Below, one piece after another: positions 31,301 to 38,581 of a stretch of DNA of 64,000 nt; positions within the stretch are counted from its first letter, which is position 1, and every line of letters starts with the position of its first letter. A model generated the notes under the pieces. The model did no database searches. It worked only from the letters and a program-made list of their open reading frames with translations, and was not told where the DNA came from. Source of the DNA: an uncultured Flavobacteriales bacterium (GTDB lineage Bacteria > Bacteroidota > Bacteroidia > Flavobacteriales > BACL11); the NCBI GenBank assembly GCA_943788405.1, contig CALSQD010000001.1, positions 124,001 through 188,000 of the forward strand, in the 5' to 3' direction. The translations under genes and the position numbers were made by a program.

Positions 31301-31473
31301 TACTAGGTAGTTTAGGTAGAGTTATACAAATTCATAAGTTAGAGGATTTAACAGCTACTTATTCTGATGAAGATGGAATTTATTTTAAAACAAAAGGAGA
31401 TAGTAAAACAGAAATTGATTTTGCAACTTACCGTATCAACACTTTTATGGATGAATATTTAAGCATTCAATAA
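28378..31473 (+). CDS. DUF2723 multi-pass membrane protein (O-mannosyltransferase-like)
   Basis: A 1031-residue protein of the DUF2723/TMEM260 family, related to GT-C protein O-mannosyltransferases. The N-terminus has the family motif TVSFWDCGEYISTAYKLEVG followed by HPPGAPLFQ; the acidic residue in WDCGE is the predicted catalytic site. About ten membrane segments span residues 10-310 and 500-600, and a soluble C-terminal part has TPR-like helices (AEALLQKGEFEKATETLDK, about 885-905). In Bacteroidota such proteins may O-glycosylate exported proteins, an inference here. The NodB-type deacetylase follows after three bases. Confidence 0.88.
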   Translation: MNQFKKLNNIIGWSVFLIASFVYLSTIEQTVSFWDCGEYISTAYKLEVGHPPGAPLFQLFGRIFTLFAAQGTSEVAVAINILSAICSSFTILFLFWTITAFGRKLFFKDNNYEIGRIYAVLGSGIVGALAYTFSDSFWFSAVEGEVYAMSSFFTAITFWCIMKWEQEADQPQASRWLVLIAYLIGLSVGVHLLSLLTIPAMGMIYYYKKYEYSKSGAIKAFIISMIMLGLVQGVIIPGAVSLISSFELFFVNTIGLPFNSGTIIYFLAIIAAIAFGISYTKKHNKAIWNTAILGIMMLLIGYSSFAILVVRSNANPPIDENNPEDAVGLLSYLKREQYGSWPIVYGQHFNAKLDSRKPYLDGNPVYAKDEKKGKYVVIDKRKNTLPNYSKKDKMLFPRIWSNTQARHAGGYVNWAGLKNKDAKPTFGQNLTYFFKYQIGWSYVRYFMWNFAGRQNDFMNMDGNSLNGNWESGIEFIDNARLGTPSSDVLAPDHLRKNKGKNHYYFLPLILGLIGMLFHFKQNNQDALAVLLFFLFTGVLIIVYLNVVPFQPRERDYAYVGSFYAFAIWIGLGVLGIYDFLNKRMSSTASASLATIIALIIPTLMAAENWDDHDRSGRFTALEVAKNYLNSCDKNAILFTNGDNDTFPLWYAQEVEGIRTDIKVVNLSLFNTSWYIDQMKRASYEAAPIPSSLEHDDYRAGTRDYTPINERFKEYVEVKDVVNFINSKSSKAKINTSAGLRSYCPTKKLKLSVNKEVVKSFIPTEYHDKIVDEIKFKLKGNGLYKNKLMVLDILANFNWERPIYFAITVGRDNFMGLEKYFQLEGLAYRLVPYVAQSPDGQTGVVHTEKMYDRLVTSFEWGGLNNPNLYFDETNTRMVMNFRNNYSRLAEALLQKGEFEKATETLDKCVSEFSREVANYSYFSLPIIDIYYKLGEDEKAKDLLAIMIDDYLSEIKYLKEFDRGSGLKQNIGIAGQVLGSLGRVIQIHKLEDLTATYSDEDGIYFKTKGDSKTEIDFATYRINTFMDEYLSIQ

Positions 31474-31476
31474 AAA

Positions 31477-32088
31477 TTGCTTGCTACAACACCAAAATTC
31501 ATACAAGCACTCTTTCCTTCATTAGTTTGGAGGAAAGAGACAATTAATAAAGAAATTTGGCTCACTTTTGATGATGGTCCTGAACCTGAAATTACACCTT
31601 GGATTTTATCCGTTTTAAAAAAAGAAAAGATAACCGCTACTTTCTTTTTAGTAGGGGAACAAATAGAAAAGTTTCCTGAACTTGTTGGAGCTATTGTAAA
31701 GGAAGGGCACACCATAGCTAACCATTCTTATTCCCATAAAAACGGATGGCTTTGCGCAAAGGAAAAGTATATTGCTGACATAGAGAAATGTCAAGAACTT
31801 ATGCCTCAAAACAAATTATTCCGACCACCTTACGGAAAAATTACTAAAGCACAAATTGCACACTTAAAAGAGAAATATAAAATTATATTATGGGATGTAC
31901 TCAGTTGGGATTTTCAGCAAAACACAAGCCCAAAAAAAATACAAGAAAACATTCTAAAAAACACTAAAGAAGGTTCTATTATTGTCTTACACAATAATCA
32001 AAAAAGCTATAAAAACTTACACCCAATATTAGAGGAAACCATTCAAAAATTAAAAGAAAAAGGGTTTAGTTTTAATGCTACTTGGTAG
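31477..32088 (+). CDS. Polysaccharide deacetylase family (NodB homology) protein, TTG start
   Basis: A 203-residue NodB-fold enzyme with motif 1 LTFDDGPEPE (catalytic and metal Asp), motif 2 HTIANHSYSH (HxxxH metal ligands), motif 3 RPPYGK and a late WDVLSWDFQ/GSIIVLHN. It is expected to de-N-acetylate a glycan or peptidoglycan intermediate. No ATG precedes the domain at a suitable distance; TTG at 31477, three bases after the DUF2723 stop, gives a family-like N-terminus. No signal peptide is visible. The 3' end overlaps the convergent methyltransferase by 11 bases. Confidence 0.88.
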   Translation: MLATTPKFIQALFPSLVWRKETINKEIWLTFDDGPEPEITPWILSVLKKEKITATFFLVGEQIEKFPELVGAIVKEGHTIANHSYSHKNGWLCAKEKYIADIEKCQELMPQNKLFRPPYGKITKAQIAHLKEKYKIILWDVLSWDFQQNTSPKKIQENILKNTKEGSIIVLHNNQKSYKNLHPILEETIQKLKEKGFSFNATW

Positions 32089-32854
32089 CAATACAAAAGT
32101 GATCTAAACAATCATTGTTAGTTGCAGAAATAGAATAATCAGTATGTACAACTGTATTAACAATTCCTTCATTATTATCCTGCAAATTATGACGATTGAA
32201 TCTGTTTAAGATATCATAAGGAATCTGTAACATCCATCTTGGTAACCAATACTGCATATTCAAAATATCAAAGCGTGTAATCTTACGAACAGACTCTTTA
32301 TTTTTATTGTAATAATCCATTACCTTATCATTCCCAAAAACCCCTTTCAATTCATAATTATCAAATGAACTTTTAAGTACCTCACCCATCTGTACAGGAG
32401 TATATTCGCGTATATGCCAAGGATTTCTAGTTAAGGACATCATAACATTTGGAGTTGTTAAAATAACCTTTCCACCAGGCTTTAACACTCTATGAATTTC
32501 CTGCAAGAACATTTCATCATCTTCAATATGCTCTATCACTTGAAAGGTAACTACAAAGTCAACACTATTATCTTCAATCCCTTTTAAAGGTGGCACTTCC
32601 GTTTGAATAAAAGTAATGTTATTTGCCTGCTTTAATTCATCACTTATATTAGTACTATATTTATCTACAGCAATATAATGATCGGATTGTGGAGCTAATT
32701 CCATAATTCCATAACCTTCACCACTCCCTACTTCAAGTACCGTTCCGCTAATAATTTTAGCAGCTTCTTTATACGCAATTAAATGCCTTTGATAAATAAC
32801 ATTTTCTGATGGATCAAGGTGTGAACTCCTTTCGGCTGTCTGTAATATTCCCAT
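32078..32854 (-). CDS. Class I SAM-dependent methyltransferase
   Basis: A 258-residue Rossmann-fold methyltransferase. Motif I is VLEVGSGEGYG, motif II IAVDKYS, and FVVTFQVIEHIEDDE, VLKPGGKVILTTPN are the later core motifs. It resembles the Methyltransf_11/UbiE-like group, but the substrate cannot be inferred. It begins 35 bases from the stop of xthA's neighbour region and is probably transcribed separately. Confidence 0.85.
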   Translation of the reverse strand: MGILQTAERSSHLDPSENVIYQRHLIAYKEAAKIISGTVLEVGSGEGYGIMELAPQSDHYIAVDKYSTNISDELKQANNITFIQTEVPPLKGIEDNSVDFVVTFQVIEHIEDDEMFLQEIHRVLKPGGKVILTTPNVMMSLTRNPWHIREYTPVQMGEVLKSSFDNYELKGVFGNDKVMDYYNKNKESVRKITRFDILNMQYWLPRWMLQIPYDILNRFNRHNLQDNNEGIVNTVVHTDYSISATNNDCLDHFCIATK

Positions 32855-32888
32855 TTATTTTATTTTGAAGTTGGCAAATATAAGAAAA

Positions 32889-33653
32889 CTAATCAGCTAG
32901 CTCAACAAGTACCGGACAATGGTCAGAATGCTTAGCAGCTGGCAAAATTTGTGAGCGTTTTAGTTTTGGTAAAAGTGAATTAGCAATCATATTATAATCA
33001 ATACGCCAACCTAAGTTCTTGGCTCTTGAATTTGCTCTATAACTCCACCAACTATAATGATGAGAATCTTTATTTAAATGCCTAAACGAATCAACAAAAC
33101 CACTGGCAATAAACTGACTTACCCACTCCCTTTCTTCCGGCAAAAATCCTGATGAATTTTTATTAACTTTAGGATTATGAATATCAATTTCAGTGTGACA
33201 AATATTATAATCTCCAGAAATAATTAAATTTGGAATCGTCTTTTTTAGCTCTGAAATATAGTCATGAAATAAAGCTAAAAACTCCATTTTAAAGGATTGT
33301 CTTAAAGGGTTACTTCCGGATGGAAAATAAACACTCAATACAGAATAATTCTCAAAATCAGCTCGAATTACTCTTCCTTCAAAATCAATTTTTTCAATTC
33401 CACAACCGTACTCAATATGCTTTGGTTTTATTTTAGACAAGATAGCAACCCCACTATATCCTGGCTTTTCAGCCGAATTGATAAAACAAGTATATCCTAG
33501 CTCATTAAATAGAGCTTCATCAAATTGCTCTGGCTTTGCCTTTATTTCTTGCAAGCAAACAATATCAGGTTTAGAAGCATTCAACCATTCTGCTAAATCC
33601 TTTTTAATAGCTGCTCTTATTCCATTTACATTATAGGTAATTATAGTTGGCAT
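32889..33653 (-). CDS. xthA: Exodeoxyribonuclease III / AP endonuclease
   Basis: A 254-residue ExoIII-type AP endonuclease for base excision repair. Signatures include NVNGIRAAIKKDLAEWL at the N-terminus, CLQEIKA with the metal-binding Glu, SGDYNICHTEIDIHNP and the terminal SDHCPV catalytic Asp-His. Its ATG directly abuts the stop codon of the upstream coiled-coil protein. Confidence 0.95.
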   Translation of the reverse strand: MPTIITYNVNGIRAAIKKDLAEWLNASKPDIVCLQEIKAKPEQFDEALFNELGYTCFINSAEKPGYSGVAILSKIKPKHIEYGCGIEKIDFEGRVIRADFENYSVLSVYFPSGSNPLRQSFKMEFLALFHDYISELKKTIPNLIISGDYNICHTEIDIHNPKVNKNSSGFLPEEREWVSQFIASGFVDSFRHLNKDSHHYSWWSYRANSRAKNLGWRIDYNMIANSLLPKLKRSQILPAAKHSDHCPVLVELAD

Positions 33654-34556
33654 TTATCTTAATTTTAAATTAGCTTGAGCTGCAATACTTCCTTCAATAA
33701 TTAAATTAATCTGATATTTTCCTGGCAATAATACCTGAATTCTCTCCCACTCAAAACAATTGTTCATTTCAACATTATTATACTCAAATTCAGCTGAACT
33801 TGTGCAATTAAATGTAGAATCAGCAACAGCAGTTGTAATTTCATCATTACCTAAAACTAATATTCCATTTTCATCAATCAATTGAAGGTAGATAGTTTTT
33901 AACTCAGAATCAGAAATTGAGTTAGCTGCAACAGAAAAGCAAGTTCTAATTTTCTGTACTTTTTTAGCATATTTAGTTGCTAATTCTCTTCCTGTACTTC
34001 TGTATCGTATCGTTTCAATTTCTAAATCAAATACCTCCAACACTGAGCCTTTGCTTACCTTTTCAGCTAACTTTTTATTTTGTTTATTAAGTTTATAGTT
34101 CTTCCAATTAATATCCTTATTTACTTTTACAACACTATCTTTTTCCAATACAAGAACTTCATTTACAACCAATAAAGAATCAATATTTGCCAAATATCTT
34201 TTTGAAATATCTTTTAATGCAGCTATCTTTTTTCTTGCTTCACTCAAGTCATTTTTTGTTCTTATCAAGTTTCTAATTTCTGCAATTTGATGTTGAATAA
34301 CAGAATCTTTTTCATGCAACTGTTCATTCAAATCTCCATATTCGTCTAGCAAATCATCATGTTCATCAATTAAATCATCCAACTCATCACGCAACATATT
34401 TTTTTGTTCAATAAACTGAACCTTTAATTGCATTTGTTGCTCCATTTTATTTTGCTGAAAAAATAGAGATGCAATAAGTGCAACCACAATACCAAAAAAC
34501 AGAATAATTATTTTTCTATTTCCAGCATCTGCCCATAATTCTTTGAACTTATTTAT
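33654..34556 (-). CDS. Membrane-anchored coiled-coil protein of a Bacteroidota family
   Basis: From the ATG at 34556 (MINKFKEL), this is about a 300-residue protein; an upstream ATG at 34613 lies inside the DUF1844 gene and is less likely. One membrane segment (IIILFFGIVVALIASLFF) is followed by a long acidic coiled coil (DELDDLIDEHDDLLDEYG) and a C-terminal beta-rich domain (KIRTCFSVAANSIS, GKYQINLIIEG). That architecture recurs in unnamed Bacteroidota envelope proteins. Function unknown. Confidence 0.75.
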   Translation of the reverse strand: MNKFKELWADAGNRKIIILFFGIVVALIASLFFQQNKMEQQMQLKVQFIEQKNMLRDELDDLIDEHDDLLDEYGDLNEQLHEKDSVIQHQIAEIRNLIRTKNDLSEARKKIAALKDISKRYLANIDSLLVVNEVLVLEKDSVVKVNKDINWKNYKLNKQNKKLAEKVSKGSVLEVFDLEIETIRYRSTGRELATKYAKKVQKIRTCFSVAANSISDSELKTIYLQLIDENGILVLGNDEITTAVADSTFNCTSSAEFEYNNVEMNNCFEWERIQVLLPGKYQINLIIEGSIAAQANLKLR

Positions 34557-34845
34557 CATCTGATTTTTTTGTTTCCTCCTCAACTTTTTCTTCAGACTTT
34601 GCTTTTTCATCAATATAATTTAAGCGTAATTCCGAAAGCATTCCGTCAAGCAATTTTTCAATATCCTTACTAACATTACCTTTTGTTTTTACCTTTAACA
34701 TTTCCATTAAATCAATAGTCTGGCTAACATATTCTAAATTACGACTTACTTGCCCAGTAGGGTCGGCAATTTTACCTAAGCCTTGCATGGCAGAGGTATG
34801 GAACATATAAATAAGTTGCATTAAAAGTTGATCGTTCTTTTCCAT
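34549..34845 (-). CDS. DUF1844 family protein
   Basis: A 98-residue protein matching DUF1844 (LLMQLIYMFHTSAMQGLGKI, TIDLMEMLKVKTKGN), with a charged C-terminal tail (EEKVEEETKKSDDK). The family is small, cytoplasmic and of unknown function. Its 3' end overlaps the start of the coiled-coil gene, and DUF4197 lies five bases downstream of nothing else, so this is a compact unit. Confidence 0.82.
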   Translation of the reverse strand: MEKNDQLLMQLIYMFHTSAMQGLGKIADPTGQVSRNLEYVSQTIDLMEMLKVKTKGNVSKDIEKLLDGMLSELRLNYIDEKAKSEEKVEEETKKSDDK

Positions 34846-34850
34846 AATTT

Positions 34851-35564
34851 TTATTTAAATACTTTTTTTAATAATTCTGAATTTCTAGCACTTGGATTGC
34901 TTCTTATCTCTTGCTCTTTATTTGCAATCAGTACAAAAATCCCTTCAATTGTTTTGTTGGTTACATAGTCCTCCAATTCAGGATTAACTGTTTTTGTAAA
35001 GGGAATAGTATTATAAGTTTTCACTAGAGGATTCCAATATTTAGTAACCTCAACTTGCTGAATAGCCCCTTTGACTATAGGCTTTATTTTGGCGTATAAT
35101 TGTATACTCGTTTGTTTTTTTAAATAATTAGTTGCAGCAGTATTATCTCCTTTTAAAATTGAAAAAGCATCCTTTATACTCATAGTAGTAACTGCATCTA
35201 CAAAAATAACAAACACCTCTTTAGCTGCCAGTTCAGCTGCTGAATTTATACTCTTTTCAAAAGCTATAATTTGCGATTGCATTCCTGCTTTTTGCAAAGT
35301 TATTTTCATTTTTTCAGCCTCATCAGGAAAAGGAATTTGTATTGCTTTATTGGCATAAAACCCATCTTTAGCTGATGCAATTTTTATTGCGTTATCAGCC
35401 CCAACTACTAAAGCCTCTTTCAATCCCTTACTTACTTCTTCTTTGCTAAGTTCTGGAGCATTGAGCAACTGTTTAGCCTGCAAACTTGCACTTTTAAGCA
35501 AATTGATTTGAGCCATAGAACCAAGGCTTAAGCAGAGCATCAAAATAGAAAGAAAAAATTTCAT
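34851..35564 (-). CDS. DUF4197 family exported protein
   Basis: A 237-residue protein with signal peptide (about 1-18, ending GSMAQ) and the DUF4197 pattern: GLKEALVVGADNAI, KDGFYANKAIQIPFP, AAKEVFVIFVDAVTTM and a C-terminal YVTNKTIEGIFVLIANKE. Widespread in Bacteroidota and Proteobacteria with no assigned role. First gene of a minus-strand group (DUF4197, DUF1844, coiled coil, xthA). Confidence 0.88.
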   Translation of the reverse strand: MKFFLSILMLCLSLGSMAQINLLKSASLQAKQLLNAPELSKEEVSKGLKEALVVGADNAIKIASAKDGFYANKAIQIPFPDEAEKMKITLQKAGMQSQIIAFEKSINSAAELAAKEVFVIFVDAVTTMSIKDAFSILKGDNTAATNYLKKQTSIQLYAKIKPIVKGAIQQVEVTKYWNPLVKTYNTIPFTKTVNPELEDYVTNKTIEGIFVLIANKEQEIRSNPSARNSELLKKVFK

Positions 35565-35632
35565 AAATTAAAGATTGAATTGCTAAAATAAGGATTACGG
35601 CTAAATTGAACGCAAAATGTGCAATTTTCATT

Positions 35633-35640
35633 TATATTTG
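35633..35640 (+). promoter_or_regulatory. TAnnTTTG (-7) element for the N-acetylglucosamine kinase-like gene
   Basis: TATATTTG is a perfect match to the Bacteroidota -7 consensus, 17 bases before the preferred ATG at 35658. A -33 element is not clear at ideal spacing. Confidence 0.4.
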
Positions 35641-35657
35641 TTGAAGAAATTTATCAG

Positions 35658-36500
35658 ATGATACTTATAGCAGATAGCGGATCAACAAAATGCACTTGGG
35701 CAGCATGCTCAAATAATGGAGAAATTATTCAGCTGCATCAAACAATTGGCTTTAATCCTAAATATACTTCAGAAAAAAGTTTACTAAATGCGCTTGCAAA
35801 TAGCACTCTAAAAGATATTAAGGGCAAAGTAAAAACAATACATTTTTATGGAGCTGGCTGTTCTTCTCCTGCAAGAAATAGCGTTTTAGCAAAGCCAATG
35901 CAAACTTTTTTTCAGCATGCAAAAATCCATATTAAGCATGACTTGGAAGCAGCCATAATGGCAACTTATAAGGGCGGTCCTGTTATATGCTCAATACTAG
36001 GAACAGGCTCTAATTCTTGTTTTTATGATGGGAAAATAATTACGGAAAACGCTCCCTCATTAGGCTATATTGCTGGGGATGAAGCAAGCGGAAATTATTT
36101 TGGAAAACAACTTATTAACCTATATATCAATAAGGCTTTACCTAAAAATATAATTACAAAATTTGAAAACTGGACTCCTGAAAGAGCTAATGAGATCATT
36201 GAAAATATTTATGATTTAGAGAAACCAAATCTATATTTAGCTTCCTTTTTTAGGTTCATGTATGAAAATAAACAAGAAGAAATTTTTGATACTATTTTCA
36301 GAAAAGGCATACAGCACTTTTTTGACTTACACATCAAGTGTTTTAAAAATTATAAGCAGTATCCACTAACATTTGTTGGTTCTGTAGCCTATTATTTACA
36401 AGACTACATAACTGAAATTGCAAAACAAGAAGAAATACAACTTCAAGAAATAGTACAATCCCCAATTAATAATCTAGTAACTGAACTCTTTAACGCATAA
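35658..36500 (+). CDS. BadF/BadG-type ATPase, probable N-acetylglucosamine kinase
   Basis: From ATG at 35658 the protein is 280 residues and begins MILIADSGSTKCTW, the phosphate-1 motif of the ASKHA kinase fold. An upstream ATG at 35619 would put 13 alien residues before it. Further motifs are GAGCSS, SILGTGSNSC (phosphate 2) and SLGYIAGDEASGNYFGK. Bacteroidota homologues act as amino-sugar kinases for cell wall recycling. It is a single gene followed by a terminator shared with tRNA transcription on the other strand. Confidence 0.85.
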   Translation: MILIADSGSTKCTWAACSNNGEIIQLHQTIGFNPKYTSEKSLLNALANSTLKDIKGKVKTIHFYGAGCSSPARNSVLAKPMQTFFQHAKIHIKHDLEAAIMATYKGGPVICSILGTGSNSCFYDGKIITENAPSLGYIAGDEASGNYFGKQLINLYINKALPKNIITKFENWTPERANEIIENIYDLEKPNLYLASFFRFMYENKQEEIFDTIFRKGIQHFFDLHIKCFKNYKQYPLTFVGSVAYYLQDYITEIAKQEEIQLQEIVQSPINNLVTELFNA

Positions 36501-36527
36501 AAAAACCCCACCGTATAGGTGAGGTTT
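36501..36527 (-). terminator. Terminator downstream of the CAT-anticodon tRNA
   Basis: AAACCTCACC-TATAC-GGTGGGGTTT (minus strand, one G-T pair) followed by a T-run, placed just after the tRNA. It may also serve the convergent kinase gene. Confidence 0.75.
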
Positions 36528-36530
36528 CTG

Positions 36531-36604
36531 TGGGCCCAGTTGGGCTTGAACCAACGACCCCTTGATTATGAGTCAAGTGCTCTAACCAGCTGAGCTATGG
36601 GCCC
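36531..36604 (-). tRNA. tRNA with anticodon CAT, best read as tRNA-Ile2 (lysidine substrate)
   Basis: Acceptor GGGCCCA/TGGGCCC, anticodon stem CTTGA/TCAAG with loop CTCATAA (CAT), T arm GTTGGTTCAAGCCCAAC, discriminator A. C4-G69 and C5-G68, features TilS uses to distinguish tRNA-Ile2 from elongator tRNA-Met in E. coli, are both present, as is the GACTCATAATC context shared with E. coli tRNA-Ile2. Elongator tRNA-Met remains the alternative. Confidence 0.9.
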
Positions 36605-36662
36605 TCCTTAAAAAGGAAGTGCAAAACTATCAAAATTGTTCAATAATTTGCAAGTTTGCATA

Positions 36663-37283
36663 ATGAAAAATAGCAAAGCAATTATTTTTGATTTAGGAGC
36701 TGTAATCCTTAATATTAATTACCAAAATACTATAGATGCATTCTCAAAATTAGGAATAAAAAATGCGTCTACTTTTTATTCCAAAAAAGTACAAACTGAT
36801 TTATTTAATAAAATTGAGACTGGAAAAATTACTGCCGAAAAATTTCTTGCAGAATTACAAAAAGAAACACATAACGCTACTACTGATCAAGTAATGGATG
36901 CTTGGAATGCCATGTTATTGGATTTGCCAAACAATCGAATTGAGCTAATAAAAGCATTAAAAAATGAGCATAAAATTTACCTACTAAGCAATACAAATAT
37001 CATCCATATTGACGCATTTAAAAAGCAATTAGGAATAATAAAATGGAACGAATTTTCAGGTTTATTTGATAAAATATATCTATCGCATGAAGTTGGAATG
37101 AGAAAACCAAATCCTGATATATTTAAACATATTCTAGATGAACAAAAACTAAAAGCTGAAGAAGTATTTTTTATTGATGATTCCCCTCAACATATTGAAG
37201 GTGCAAAAAAACTAGGAATACAAACTCATCATTTATTAGATACTGAGGATATTATCACTTTATTTCCTGACACAATTCAATAA
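36663..37283 (+). CDS. HAD family hydrolase (subfamily IA phosphatase)
   Basis: From ATG at 36663, a 206-residue HAD phosphatase: motif I IIFDLGAVILNIN, motif II LLSNTN, motif III Lys in GMRKPNPDIF, motif IV FFIDDSPQHIEGAKKLG. In motif I the second Asp of DxD is Gly (DLG), a recurrent variant in the YihX-like group, so activity may rely on another acid. Substrate unknown. The 3' end overlaps the convergent epimerase gene by about 29 bases. Confidence 0.87.
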   Translation: MKNSKAIIFDLGAVILNINYQNTIDAFSKLGIKNASTFYSKKVQTDLFNKIETGKITAEKFLAELQKETHNATTDQVMDAWNAMLLDLPNNRIELIKALKNEHKIYLLSNTNIIHIDAFKKQLGIIKWNEFSGLFDKIYLSHEVGMRKPNPDIFKHILDEQKLKAEEVFFIDDSPQHIEGAKKLGIQTHHLLDTEDIITLFPDTIQ

Positions 37284-37656
37284 GAACACCATTGGTATCT
37301 TTTGGGTGCAAAAAGCAGATTAGTTTATTATCAGCTCCTTTTTTTGGCACATCACTTAAGGTTCTTATTCCTTCATTTTGTAAGCGTTTCATTTCTTTCC
37401 CAATGTCCTCAACATCAAAAGCAATATGATGCATTCCTTCTCTATTTTTTGCTAAATATTTTGCAATAGGACTCTCTACATTGCTTGCTGCAACCAGTTC
37501 AATTTTATTTTCACCTACTTGAAAAAAGGAAGTAACTACCCCTTCTGATTCTACAGCTTCTGACTTATAACTTTCTTTACCAAAAATTTTAGCAAATGTC
37601 TTATTCGATTCTTCAATATCCTTTACGGCAATACCGATATGTTCTATCTTTTTCAT
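37255..37656 (-). CDS. mce: Methylmalonyl-CoA epimerase
   Basis: From ATG at 37656 (MKKIEHIGIAVKDIEESN) a 133-residue VOC-fold protein. Metal ligands are expected at His in EHIGIAV, His in MHHIAFDVEDI and Glu in GVLIELCQ. The family interconverts (R)- and (S)-methylmalonyl-CoA in propionate metabolism. The mutase is not in the window. The gene begins two bases after the stop of the PorP/SprF gene, so it is probably read through from the T9SS pair. Confidence 0.9.
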   Translation of the reverse strand: MKKIEHIGIAVKDIEESNKTFAKIFGKESYKSEAVESEGVVTSFFQVGENKIELVAASNVESPIAKYLAKNREGMHHIAFDVEDIGKEMKRLQNEGIRTLSDVPKKGADNKLICFLHPKDTNGVLIELCQEIK

Positions 37657-37657
37657 C

Positions 37658-38581
37658 TTAGTAATCCCAGAAACCAATATGCCTTTGTGTAACTAAAGTT
37701 TCAAATCGGAATGCGATACCTATTTCATGTGTACCATAAGTATACTGCATAATTTCTCCTGCAAAAGTATGATCATAGGAATAAGAGAAATGCATATTAT
37801 TTTTACCAAAACCAAAACCGAAAGCAACAGTACCATCAGTACGATAAGTTAATCCTCCCCATGTATCTTTAAGGTAAATAATACGAGTTGTAAGGTCAGT
37901 TACATTATTATGTAAAGTCATTTTTCTTACTAAGAATGAAGGTTCTAACTCCCAATCTTTATTCATAATATTAAAACGATAAGCTCCCATTCCATAATAG
38001 TTTTTAAAGACTTTATTTGAGACAGGGCTACTACCAATAGCAGCATTAAATGAAGATTCAAAAATATTAGAAGCTGAAAAACCTAAATAAAAATTTCTAC
38101 CATAAAGGTAAGTTCCTGCAGATGCATCTCCTAAAGTATTGTCGTAAGAACTAGCAGAATAAGCAGGATCAACCCCTGGAGGTAAATCTTCAGGTTTAAA
38201 GTCTAAATTATAATACATAATCTTTGCTCCCAAACCAAAGGATAAATTCACCTTGTCATAGTTTAATGGCACATGATAAGCATAATTTAAATGTAAGTTT
38301 GCTTGTAAGGCTGGTGTTGCTTTATCAAACATTAAATATCCTCCCATTGCAGAACGATTATTCAAAGCTCCATGATAAGAAATGTTAGTACTTAGTGGTG
38401 CCCCTTCAAAACCTAACCATTGTTGCCTAGTTAGCATAGTAAGTGAATTATAAGTCTTGCTTCCTGAAATAGCAGGATTAATTGCCATATCATTTACATA
38501 GTATTGTGTGAAGGTTGGCTCTTGCTGTGCAATAGCGGATAAACTAATTAATACTGTTAAAATTAAAATTATTCCTCTCAT
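37658..38581 (-). CDS. PorP/SprF family type IX secretion outer membrane protein
   Basis: A 307-residue beta-barrel protein with a signal peptide (about 1-18, ending AIAQ) and the family opening EPTFTQYYVNDMAINPAISG. Alternating aromatic strands continue to the end (GTHEIGIAFRFETL). PorP/SprF proteins pair with individual T9SS type B substrates and help attach them at the surface. Its ATG overlaps the stop of the upstream type B sorting-domain gene (TAATG), the classic partner arrangement. Confidence 0.92.
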   Translation of the reverse strand: MRGIILILTVLISLSAIAQQEPTFTQYYVNDMAINPAISGSKTYNSLTMLTRQQWLGFEGAPLSTNISYHGALNNRSAMGGYLMFDKATPALQANLHLNYAYHVPLNYDKVNLSFGLGAKIMYYNLDFKPEDLPPGVDPAYSASSYDNTLGDASAGTYLYGRNFYLGFSASNIFESSFNAAIGSSPVSNKVFKNYYGMGAYRFNIMNKDWELEPSFLVRKMTLHNNVTDLTTRIIYLKDTWGGLTYRTDGTVAFGFGFGKNNMHFSYSYDHTFAGEIMQYTYGTHEIGIAFRFETLVTQRHIGFWDY

